The position numbers were made by a program, and so were the translations under genes. The notes under the pieces were generated by a model that was given only the letters and a program-made list of their open reading frames with translations, was not told the DNA's origin and searched no databases. Below, piece by piece: positions 42,049 through 49,520 of a stretch of DNA of 49,520 nucleotides; position 1 is the stretch's first letter; each line of letters begins with the position of its first letter. Source of the DNA: CAZZCP01 sp964653235 (GTDB lineage: Bacteria > Bdellovibrionota > Bdellovibrionia > Bdellovibrionales > UBA840); assembly GCA_964653235.1 (NCBI GenBank), contig CAZZCP010000009.1, forward strand, positions 1 to 49,520, given 5' to 3'.

Positions 42049-43152
42049 GTGGAAAAGGACAAATACCAAATCAAAGATATTGTGCTTGATGCTGCAGATG
42101 ATGAACAGGCGATTGAAGTACTTGAGCATAAATTGCAGCATACGCAAAGTGTTTTGCAACAGTATACGAACTCACTCAATGAAAACTACAAGAAATTGCA
42201 ATTTCGCTTTCAACGTGAACTTGAGTTTGTAGAAAAAGCCTACAAAGAAAAAATAGAAATGCTCGAATATCGACTTGAAGAAAAAGAAAAAGAGCACAGC
42301 AATGACTTAATTCAGCTTAACAAGCTAAAAAAAGAAAATGAAAAATACCGTGGTCAAGCCGATGTTCGTGAGGAATGGAAAAAGTACTACAACGATAGCA
42401 TCCACAATCTTAAAAATTCCATCGACGAGAAAAATAAAGAAATCGAGGGCTACCAAAGGCAAATGCAATCATTAAAAGCAGAGCTTTTTTTAGTTCGTGA
42501 AGAAAATGCCAAATCAAAGACAGCCCATCAAGAACAATATCTGCAGTGGCAATCTGAGAAAAAAGAGATCTATCATCAATTAGATAAAATCAAAAGAGAG
42601 CAGTACAAAAGCTTTGAAGCCAATAACGAGCTTTGCGAGCAAATCAAAAGGCTCCAAGAGCTAGAAGTTCAATTAAGAGATGAGATGCAAGATCGTGAGA
42701 CTCATCTTCGAGAAGAGATGCAAGAGAACGAGAATCAACTTCGAGCTAAGTTTCAGAGCGAGCATTCAAAACTGAGCAAAGAATTTAAAGAGAAATTAAG
42801 CGCAGCTCATCTAAGAGAAGATGACTTGCAAACACAAGTCAAAGCTCTAGAAAAACAAGCCATTCACTTTGAGAGAGAGCTTGAACACAAGCAGGTGACA
42901 GTAGAAGATCTGACCCAAAGAAACATCTATCTTGAGAAGAAAAACCGTTATCGTGACTCTGAGATCGAAAACTATGTATCTGAAACTCAAGCCTTAAAAC
43001 AAAAGATTCTCTCCAATGAGCATGAGCACAAGTTTGAAATCAAAAAATTAGAATTTGCGTCTCAAAATGAGACCGATAAACTTAAAGAAAAAGTAGAAAA
43101 GCTCGAGATCAACAATCGCCACCTGCAACTGCAACTGCAAAAAAAATCTTAA
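42049..43152 (+). CDS. Long coiled-coil protein
   Basis: A 367-residue protein with no signal peptide or membrane span; it starts at GTG 42049. Nearly the whole length is Glu/Lys/Gln/Leu-rich heptads (LEYRLEEKEKEHSNDLIQLN, LQELEVQLRDEMQDRETHLR). There is an internal near repeat, RDEMQDRETHLREEMQENEN followed by QLRAKFQ. It would form a rod-like dimer in the cytoplasm, as scaffold or cytoskeletal proteins do. Low-complexity composition makes family assignment unsafe. Confidence 0.75.
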   Translation: MEKDKYQIKDIVLDAADDEQAIEVLEHKLQHTQSVLQQYTNSLNENYKKLQFRFQRELEFVEKAYKEKIEMLEYRLEEKEKEHSNDLIQLNKLKKENEKYRGQADVREEWKKYYNDSIHNLKNSIDEKNKEIEGYQRQMQSLKAELFLVREENAKSKTAHQEQYLQWQSEKKEIYHQLDKIKREQYKSFEANNELCEQIKRLQELEVQLRDEMQDRETHLREEMQENENQLRAKFQSEHSKLSKEFKEKLSAAHLREDDLQTQVKALEKQAIHFERELEHKQVTVEDLTQRNIYLEKKNRYRDSEIENYVSETQALKQKILSNEHEHKFEIKKLEFASQNETDKLKEKVEKLEINNRHLQLQLQKKS

Positions 43153-43243
43153 ATTGAGAAACTTAAAATTTGCAGAATCATCTTTATCAATATGAGATAC
43201 TTAGCTTAAGTTCGACAATTTTTATCTAAAAGTCTAAGTTTAG

Positions 43244-43278
43244 CCTACCGATAAATATGTGATTTGTACGGTAGGTGG
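43244..43278 (+). promoter_or_regulatory. Leader hairpin masking ribosome-binding site
   Basis: CCTACCG (43244-43250) pairs perfectly with CGGTAGG (43269-43275), with an 18-base loop. The right arm overlaps the only ribosome-binding site (TAGGTGG, 43272-43278) of the giant FG-GAP gene. In mRNA this would hide the site until the stem opens, as in thermosensors or regulated leaders. Confidence 0.45.
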
Positions 43279-43286
43279 TTATGTCT

Positions 43287-46200
43287 ATGAGAAAAGTATC
43301 TCTTAGTCTTTATATTCTTATGTTGTTTGTTTTCACAGCCTGTGAGGACAACTATCAAGGTGGTAACTTGGAGTCTGAGTTTCAAGGACTACTCACTGCC
43401 ACTTCAATTTCGCCATACACTGTTCATTTGACTTGGGAGAAAGAGAGTGACAAATTTATTTCTTTCAACATTTACCAAAGTGGAATCAACGACCCTATTC
43501 GCAACGAAACCTTTGCAAGAGCGAACATCGGATCATTACAGCCCAACACAAGTTACAATTTTACAGTAACTGCAATCAAATCAGACGGAATCGAAGAAGG
43601 TAGAGTTGACAATATTCGAACTGCAAGAACCTTCCCTAAATTTGAGGGTCTTGATACTAATGCTCTTACAGTTGTTTCTGCAACTCGAATTGATATGGAT
43701 TTTTTTGTACAAGATCCTAGTGTTGAGTACAAGATTTATGTACGCAAAGAGGGGGAGACTTGGGATTTTCTAACGCCAAATCTGATTTACAACGAAGAAA
43801 ATCGATCGCTCTTTGTCACTGGTTTAGAGGGAGGTACAAAATACTGCTTCTATGCTACGGCCACCTATTTAGATGGCGTGACTGAGCCTGCTACTGATGA
43901 TGTTGCAAGGGTAAATGCCAATGCACCTTGTGCGACCACCAACTCCTCACTTCTTAACATCCCTGCTGTATCGATCAACAATGTAACTCCCGGGCGCTTT
44001 CCTTGGTTTGCGGCACGAGCTGGAGACCCAACCTATACAATTGAGGTCTTTGATCGCTTGAATGATCTCAGGGTGGCTTCTAGAATCGGAAACGGAAATT
44101 TTCGCTCTTTTGAAACCATCACTCCAGGAGTGAAAGACTATTATGCTGTTGTACGAAGTCCAGATGGAGAACAGGCAACTATTGATGTAACACTTTCTGG
44201 AACCTCAACAGAGAAAACCCAAACTCGTTATTATGAGAGTTCTGGTACAAATGGCCCCAATTATCCAATATTACAAGGAAATGGTCGGGGACAACAAAGG
44301 CTAGGGCAAAATGTTGCTCGCGGCGACTTTAACTGTGATGGTGTTGATGATTTAGCTGTTGCCGCACCCAATGCGACTCCATACATTACCCCGCGAAATA
44401 ATGATCGCGTCGGTGCAGTTGTGGTTTACTACGGAGTGGACCCTCCTTTTGACCCGATCACATTGACCAATCCACCACCCTTTTTAGACACTTCAGGAAC
44501 ACCCACTGAGGCTGCGATTGCGCCGAATCCTCAATTGATTTATTTTCCTGTTACTTTTAATGACGTTAGTTTGGGACGAAGACTTGCTGTAGGAAACGTC
44601 AACGGCGATTGCCGAAGAACCAATGCAAGCCCTACAACTGGCAACTGCGATACTATTTTAGCTGCTACTTTTAGCTCTGATTACCCGACAATTCACTCAT
44701 GTGATGATCTTGCGATGACCAATGATCGAGGCGAAGTTTTTGTTGTTTTTGGAGACCCACTTTCGGGACTGGTTTCTGGCTCTGGAGGAAACAACTTTGG
44801 TATCAATGAGACAACTTGTTCTTCTACTTGTAGAACCGTTAGACTTACGCCGCCCGCAGACTATTCTGATTATGGCCGATCTATCGCTTTTGGAGATTAT
44901 AACAATGATGGCTATGATGACTTAGCAATCTATGCATTCAATGATCTCAGTGGCTATCCTGAAATACATGTTCTGCGCGGCTCAGCTCAAGGAGTTACGC
45001 CTTTTGGGCTTAGCTCTAATTTTCCGACAATTCGATCTGAAAGTGCTGCTCAATTTGCTTTTATTGATGGTGCCGTAACTACAAATGATGACTTTGGTTT
45101 TTCAATAGCTACTGCCTACAACTCTCGTGATTGTTTGATTTCGAATGGCTTTCGTCCTGGTATTTCTTCGGCTGATTTAGGCTATGATGAGCAAAAATGT
45201 GATGATTTGGTCATTGGTGCTCCGTCTCGCTCTACAGATCGAGGTTCTATCTTTACCTGCAAAGGCGAATTTACGGGTATAAACTTAGATGATTGGACAT
45301 GTGTTGAACACTATCCCGCAGAGCTAGAGACCCCGACACGCATTACTGCAAATTATGGATGGTCAATTCTTGGTGTTGAAAACCAAAATGGCTATCCTCT
45401 TGACAATGTTACAGGTGCACCTAATGTGGGAGATATCGCTGGCGCCCTTTTTGTAGGTGCCCCAGGAGCAAATGTAAGCGGTGAAGATAATGCCGGAAAA
45501 GTCTATGGCTATTATGTGACTCCTACATCTCAGGGCCAAACTGCGGGTGGAATTCAAGGAATACTAGGAGCTGCTCCACACGATATCAATGCCCCCAATA
45601 TGATTCCTTGTGATGCTGTAAACAAAAACGTGAGCTCTACCGCCGGACTACATTGTCACCACCAAAGTTTGATCGCTTCACCTCCTGAAGAAAATGCACA
45701 ATTTGGATATTCATTGGCGAGTATTCCTGATGTCGAAGATGGTGCCCGCGGCTTACCTTCTCTTGCAGTTGGAGCCCCCTTTAAAAACCAGTTTAGTCCA
45801 GGTGGCGGAACTATCAATAATGCCGGAGCCATCTATCTATTTCGGCCAGATACTTCTACTTTTGGTATTGATAGCGCAAGCCAAGTGACGCAGACCATTC
45901 GAACTGCAAATACCAATATATCTTGCAACTCTGCAGCGAGCCCCTTGAATTGTACTTGGTATAGCGGTGGTGTGAGTCCATTTGGTCCTTCGATTGTTTA
46001 TCCATTAGACCTCAATAGCGACGCCAACTTTGGTTTATCTATTGCTGGTGGTGATTTTAATGGTGATGCTCTGGGAGATATCATGGGTGCAGCACCTGGT
46101 TTGACTGAAGTCACTTCGGACAACGGCGCACTCTACAGCTTTTTCTCAATTGGAAACTTTGGTGCAGTCGTAAATAATGAAGATTTAAAAGTCGATGAAA

Positions 46201-47819
46201 ATATCTCAAAAGATCTTGGTTATCAATACCAAATGGCTAGAGTGATAGGCGATATCAATGCCGATGGTTTTGATGATGTTGTAAGCAAAGTCAGTTGGGG
46301 TAATGCGACTCAGTTGATTTTGTTTTATGGATCTATTTCAGGTTTGATCACAACGCCAGCCCCAAGCATCAATCCGATTGGACTTAGCCCTCTTATTATT
46401 AACGTAAATGCAGATAACAATGCTGGAGAAGAGTTCTTTCCTGCCGGCTCTATCAATGGTGATGCCTATGATGACATTCTTTTGTTTGGCGATGATGGTG
46501 CTTATATTTACAATGGCTCTTTCTCTGGTCTGGTTGCGGGCATTCAGCCTAGTATACAACCAATCGGAAACAATCCTCTTTTCTTTGCTAGATGGACTGA
46601 CGCAACAGGTGTCTATTTAAGACCAAGTATTGGCAACTTCAATGCATTTAATAACTCTTATAATTACTCTATGCATAGAGTTTCACATGGTGATTTTAAT
46701 GGTGATGGTTTTGAAGATCTTGCCATCGGCATGGATCACAATCTTGTCTTGCCTGCAGATGCCAATCCAGATGCCTTGGATTACTCTGCTGCCAATGATG
46801 GCCGTGTCTACATTCTCTATGGCTCTAAAGATGGACTGCAGGTTCCTAGAAACTTTGGGACTATTCAAATCTCTGATGGCTCGACCGATACAGCATATGA
46901 TGTGGTTTCAAAAAACCCCTGTACACCAGGTGCCGATCCGGTCTGTAAAGTACAAATGATTGCCGAAAATACTGGTAATGGTGAGCTTTTTGGCTTTAGC
47001 CTTGCTGCCATTGAATCTTTTGAGTTTAGCTCGGGTGAATTTTTTGATGAATTGGTTGTTGGTGATCCGAATCACTCTTCAAATGATGGCCGTGTTTTCT
47101 TATACAAAGGTACACCTCTTGGGTTAAATCCTGCAAGTTTACAAACCTTAGTACCCAAATTTAGTGACAATCAGTTTGGTCGATCGATCGCTTATGCCGG
47201 AGACATCAATAGAGATCTCTCTCCTGATATCGTAATTGGCGCGCCAGCTGACCCTGGATATGCCTATGTCTTTTACTCTGGTACAGTCGGAGGCCAAACT
47301 GCATTTTTTGGCGAAAGTGGCTTAAATGCCGGTGACTTCTGGGCCAGTGTCGGGCTCAACCAAATGCATGCTGACTTTACTCAACCTCACCCACAGGTAT
47401 TACAAAATTTTGGAGTGACTGATGTCGAAAACTTTGCTGAGGCTGTGGCTGGAGTACAAGATTTCAATCAAGATGGCTACAATGACATCATTGTTACTGC
47501 TCCACGAGGACTTTATAACAATGAAGTGACTCAAGCAGAAGTTGGCTACTCCATTCTTTACTTTGGCTCTGATCTTGGTGTACAGAGCCTTACTACTGCT
47601 TCTGAAACACCTCTCTGTGTACTTGGTGCAAGTCTTATTTGTGATCCATTTTTAATTTTTCTGCCTGATCGAGAAGAATTCGAAACCATGTATCTTTCAC
47701 CAAGCCCTTCTGGGGATATCAATGGTGATGGTATTCCGGAACTTATTCTCGGCGGTGTTGGAAGATCACACCCTAGCGGACAAGCTTTTGCTGTAGGAGT
47801 CTTTTATGTTATGTACTAA
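43287..47819 (+). CDS. Giant FG-GAP/integrin-alpha-like lipoprotein
   Basis: A 1510-residue lipoprotein (leader SLYILMLFVFTAC, lipobox FTAC). I use ATG 43287, 8 bases after TAGGTGG, over 43281. Two fibronectin-III-like domains (about residues 30-210: SISPYTVHLTWEKE and later) precede at least nine FG-GAP beta-propeller blades. Each has a calcium loop: DFNCDGVDDLAVAAP, DYNNDGYDDLAIY, DINADGFDDVV, DFNGDGFEDLAIG, DFNQDGYNDIIVTAP, DINGDGIPELILGG and others. Such proteins are surface adhesins. Its 3' end overlaps the start of the tandem paralogue by 14 bases. Confidence 0.9.
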   Translation: MRKVSLSLYILMLFVFTACEDNYQGGNLESEFQGLLTATSISPYTVHLTWEKESDKFISFNIYQSGINDPIRNETFARANIGSLQPNTSYNFTVTAIKSDGIEEGRVDNIRTARTFPKFEGLDTNALTVVSATRIDMDFFVQDPSVEYKIYVRKEGETWDFLTPNLIYNEENRSLFVTGLEGGTKYCFYATATYLDGVTEPATDDVARVNANAPCATTNSSLLNIPAVSINNVTPGRFPWFAARAGDPTYTIEVFDRLNDLRVASRIGNGNFRSFETITPGVKDYYAVVRSPDGEQATIDVTLSGTSTEKTQTRYYESSGTNGPNYPILQGNGRGQQRLGQNVARGDFNCDGVDDLAVAAPNATPYITPRNNDRVGAVVVYYGVDPPFDPITLTNPPPFLDTSGTPTEAAIAPNPQLIYFPVTFNDVSLGRRLAVGNVNGDCRRTNASPTTGNCDTILAATFSSDYPTIHSCDDLAMTNDRGEVFVVFGDPLSGLVSGSGGNNFGINETTCSSTCRTVRLTPPADYSDYGRSIAFGDYNNDGYDDLAIYAFNDLSGYPEIHVLRGSAQGVTPFGLSSNFPTIRSESAAQFAFIDGAVTTNDDFGFSIATAYNSRDCLISNGFRPGISSADLGYDEQKCDDLVIGAPSRSTDRGSIFTCKGEFTGINLDDWTCVEHYPAELETPTRITANYGWSILGVENQNGYPLDNVTGAPNVGDIAGALFVGAPGANVSGEDNAGKVYGYYVTPTSQGQTAGGIQGILGAAPHDINAPNMIPCDAVNKNVSSTAGLHCHHQSLIASPPEENAQFGYSLASIPDVEDGARGLPSLAVGAPFKNQFSPGGGTINNAGAIYLFRPDTSTFGIDSASQVTQTIRTANTNISCNSAASPLNCTWYSGGVSPFGPSIVYPLDLNSDANFGLSIAGGDFNGDALGDIMGAAPGLTEVTSDNGALYSFFSIGNFGAVVNNEDLKVDENISKDLGYQYQMARVIGDINADGFDDVVSKVSWGNATQLILFYGSISGLITTPAPSINPIGLSPLIINVNADNNAGEEFFPAGSINGDAYDDILLFGDDGAYIYNGSFSGLVAGIQPSIQPIGNNPLFFARWTDATGVYLRPSIGNFNAFNNSYNYSMHRVSHGDFNGDGFEDLAIGMDHNLVLPADANPDALDYSAANDGRVYILYGSKDGLQVPRNFGTIQISDGSTDTAYDVVSKNPCTPGADPVCKVQMIAENTGNGELFGFSLAAIESFEFSSGEFFDELVVGDPNHSSNDGRVFLYKGTPLGLNPASLQTLVPKFSDNQFGRSIAYAGDINRDLSPDIVIGAPADPGYAYVFYSGTVGGQTAFFGESGLNAGDFWASVGLNQMHADFTQPHPQVLQNFGVTDVENFAEAVAGVQDFNQDGYNDIIVTAPRGLYNNEVTQAEVGYSILYFGSDLGVQSLTTASETPLCVLGASLICDPFLIFLPDREEFETMYLSPSPSGDINGDGIPELILGGVGRSHPSGQAFAVGVFYVMY

Positions 47820-49520
47820 AAGATATTTGCTTTTATTACTGACTTCTTTTTTGCTTACCTCTTGTGAAGAAGGTGTTAAAAATGGATCTCTCGAAGCAGA
47901 GTTTTCGGGTTTGCAAACTGTTACGGCTCTTTCGCCCACCCAAGTGCGCTTGGCTTGGTCACTAGAAGAGGGCTATTCGGGCTATGAGATTTACAATACA
48001 GATATTCCTGAACCTATTCAGACCATTATTTTTGATAATATCACCCTAACTGATTTAACGCCCGATCATGAATACACTTTTAGTGTGCTTGCCGTCAGCG
48101 GTGCAGGAAAAGAAGGTGGAGACCGTGCTCTTACAGTGAGAACCTGGCCTCGCTTTCAAGGTATCGAAACAGCAGCACTTGATGTTGATGGCAATATTGA
48201 ACTCACATGGAACTATGATTTTCCGGTTCGCGAATTTTTGATCTTTTACCGCAAAGACGAAGCACCAACTGCTGCCAATACAAACAACTGGGAGATACCC
48301 GACGCAACCACTACCAATAACAGTATTACTTTTGAAGATCTAGACGGTGCATCCAATTACTACTTTGTAGTTCAAGCACGCTATACCGAAAATGAATACG
48401 AAAGAAACACCAAATCTTTAAATGCTCTTACTCCCTCAAACTTTCCGACACCCAACTTTACCTTGGCACCTATGAGTATTGGAGCGCTGCCTTTTGTGAT
48501 CTCAAACCCTATTGTCAATGCTCAGTACCCTGCTGCCAACTACACAACTCAGGTTTTTCGCAATGGCTCCCCCATTTCAAACCCATTGATTGGCCCAGGT
48601 ACAGTTTTGTTTTCTGACTCTATAGGCTTAAAACCAGGATTGGTTGATAATATTAGTGTTCGCTTTACCTACAATGATGGAACAATCAATGAGACCTTCG
48701 TATTCGCAGATCAACAAACCTATATTAAAGATCAAACGCAAAAGGTCGATCTTCCGCCCATTAACACTGACATTGGAGGTATTGCCAATTTTGGAACAAG
48801 CATGGCAAGTGGTGACTTTAACTGTGATGGATTTGAAGATTTAGCGGTCGGCCTGCCCCAGGCCTCAATCGGGATTTTAGGAAGTAGAAACTCAGCCACT
48901 GGCGCAGTCTATGTGTATTATTCGGCAGAAACTGCCCCCAGTAGCGGTATTTTTAGGTTGAAAACCAGTCCCGAACCCTTGCAAGAACCTGTAGAGCCCG
49001 GAATTGACCCACAAATTATTGCTTTTGATGATATGACTGCTAATGCGCAGTTCGGCTCCAGCATGGCAGCAAATGGCAATCTCAATGGCGACTCCCGTGC
49101 GGGTAACAGTTGTGATGACTTAATCGTTGGTGCCCCAGGGCAAGATAACCGCGGAGCGGCTTATGTCTTTTTTGGTTCAAGCATTGGCTTGGTTGCACCA
49201 AAGCATGAGCGCGACTTTTCCGTAAATGTCGAGACCTGCGACGGTAAAGTAGAAGATGCTACCTGTAGCCCAGTAAAACTCACAGCAGATCATGATCTCT
49301 TTGATATTCCCCTGGGTGGAAATTATGTAAGTTTTCAAAACCTGAACGGTGGTAATGATTCTTTTGGCAGTTCAGTTAGTTTTATCGGCGACTTTAATGC
49401 CGATGGTTCAACAGATATCGCCATCGGAGTGCCCTATGGAGATTGGGATGGCTATGCCAACAATGTTGTTTTAGACATCAATCGAATTTACAATGTCGGC
49501 TATGTCGCTCTTTACTCGGG
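47806..49520 (+). CDS. Second FG-GAP lipoprotein, truncated at window end
   Basis: Opens at ATG 47806, preceded by AGGAG six bases away, and runs off the window after 571 codons. Leader RYLLLLLTSFLLTSC with lipobox LTSC. It is a clear paralogue of the preceding gene: GSLEAEFSGLQTVTALSPTQ matches its N-terminal GNLESEFQGLLTATSISPYT, the same fibronectin-III pair follows, then FG-GAP blades (DFNCDGFEDLAVGLP, DDLIVGAP, DFNADGSTDIAIGVP). It starts inside the previous gene, so the two are co-translated as a tandem adhesin pair. Confidence 0.9.
   Translation, partial: MLCTKRYLLLLLTSFLLTSCEEGVKNGSLEAEFSGLQTVTALSPTQVRLAWSLEEGYSGYEIYNTDIPEPIQTIIFDNITLTDLTPDHEYTFSVLAVSGAGKEGGDRALTVRTWPRFQGIETAALDVDGNIELTWNYDFPVREFLIFYRKDEAPTAANTNNWEIPDATTTNNSITFEDLDGASNYYFVVQARYTENEYERNTKSLNALTPSNFPTPNFTLAPMSIGALPFVISNPIVNAQYPAANYTTQVFRNGSPISNPLIGPGTVLFSDSIGLKPGLVDNISVRFTYNDGTINETFVFADQQTYIKDQTQKVDLPPINTDIGGIANFGTSMASGDFNCDGFEDLAVGLPQASIGILGSRNSATGAVYVYYSAETAPSSGIFRLKTSPEPLQEPVEPGIDPQIIAFDDMTANAQFGSSMAANGNLNGDSRAGNSCDDLIVGAPGQDNRGAAYVFFGSSIGLVAPKHERDFSVNVETCDGKVEDATCSPVKLTADHDLFDIPLGGNYVSFQNLNGGNDSFGSSVSFIGDFNADGSTDIAIGVPYGDWDGYANNVVLDINRIYNVGYVALYS

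Noticed and set aside
1..49520. CRISPR arrays, rRNA, replication origin, prophage structural genes
   Set aside because: No regularly spaced repeats, rRNA sequence, DnaA-box cluster or phage morphogenesis genes were seen on reading both strands.

Overview
The window looks like chromosome from a Gram-negative, AT-rich bacterium with a heavy envelope and secretion load. It encodes lipid A kinase LpxK, a TonB/TonB-receptor pair, outer-membrane barrels, many lipoproteins with short hydrophobic leaders ending in Cys, and FG-GAP, vWA and subtilase surface proteins. This style resembles Bdellovibrionota/Oligoflexia. That placement is an inference from gene content; no rRNA or phylogenetic marker was compared.

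Layout. 1-3.5 kb: a 5'-truncated unknown gene, two tandem Cys-rich lipoprotein paralogues, and a diguanylate cyclase. 3.8-9.6 kb: a secreted subtilase, ribA convergent with it, a small CPXCG zinc-ribbon protein, and a 1261-residue lipoprotein with Ig-like and propeller-like regions. 9.77-15.4 kb: tRNA-His followed by an accessory island packed with toxin-antitoxin-like modules: an RHH pair, two different nucleotidyltransferase pairs, RelE/RHH, a dead toxin/HTH relic and BrnT/XRE. The modules are punctuated by a roughly 62-bp repeat whose tail resembles the 3' end of the tRNA. 15.5-18 kb: a secreted unknown and a small barrel. 18.1-20.8 kb: an FtsK motor without its gamma domain, abutting a broken PRC-barrel gene. 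21-22.7 kb: an exported unknown and a frameshifted lpxK.

22.7-27.1 kb is a metal-uptake cluster. A His-rich lipoprotein, a TonB-dependent receptor with a CxxC plug motif and a Fur-family regulator form one operon. It diverges from tonB and a thioredoxin-like gene across a Fur/Zur-type palindrome. The five products could capture, import and sense one metal, probably zinc.

27.2-33.1 kb: exported unknowns, a lipoprotein, a second subtilase with a C-terminal sorting-like tail, a vWA lipoprotein and its nonsense-mutated paralogue. 33.3-39.7 kb: an OprP-like porin, then a compact five-gene envelope operon (redoxin, two periplasmic or lipoprotein His/Met-motif proteins, a barrel and a small membrane protein) and a CSLREA beta-helix lipoprotein. 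This block lies between long inverted repeats, one of which closes a 176-bp MITE-like element. 39.8-49.5 kb: a large secreted unknown, a coiled-coil protein, and two tandem giant FG-GAP lipoproteins, the second running off the window.

Several genes are decayed: lpxK, the PRC-barrel gene, the second vWA gene and one toxin-antitoxin unit. No rRNA, CRISPR array, transposase or integrase gene was seen.
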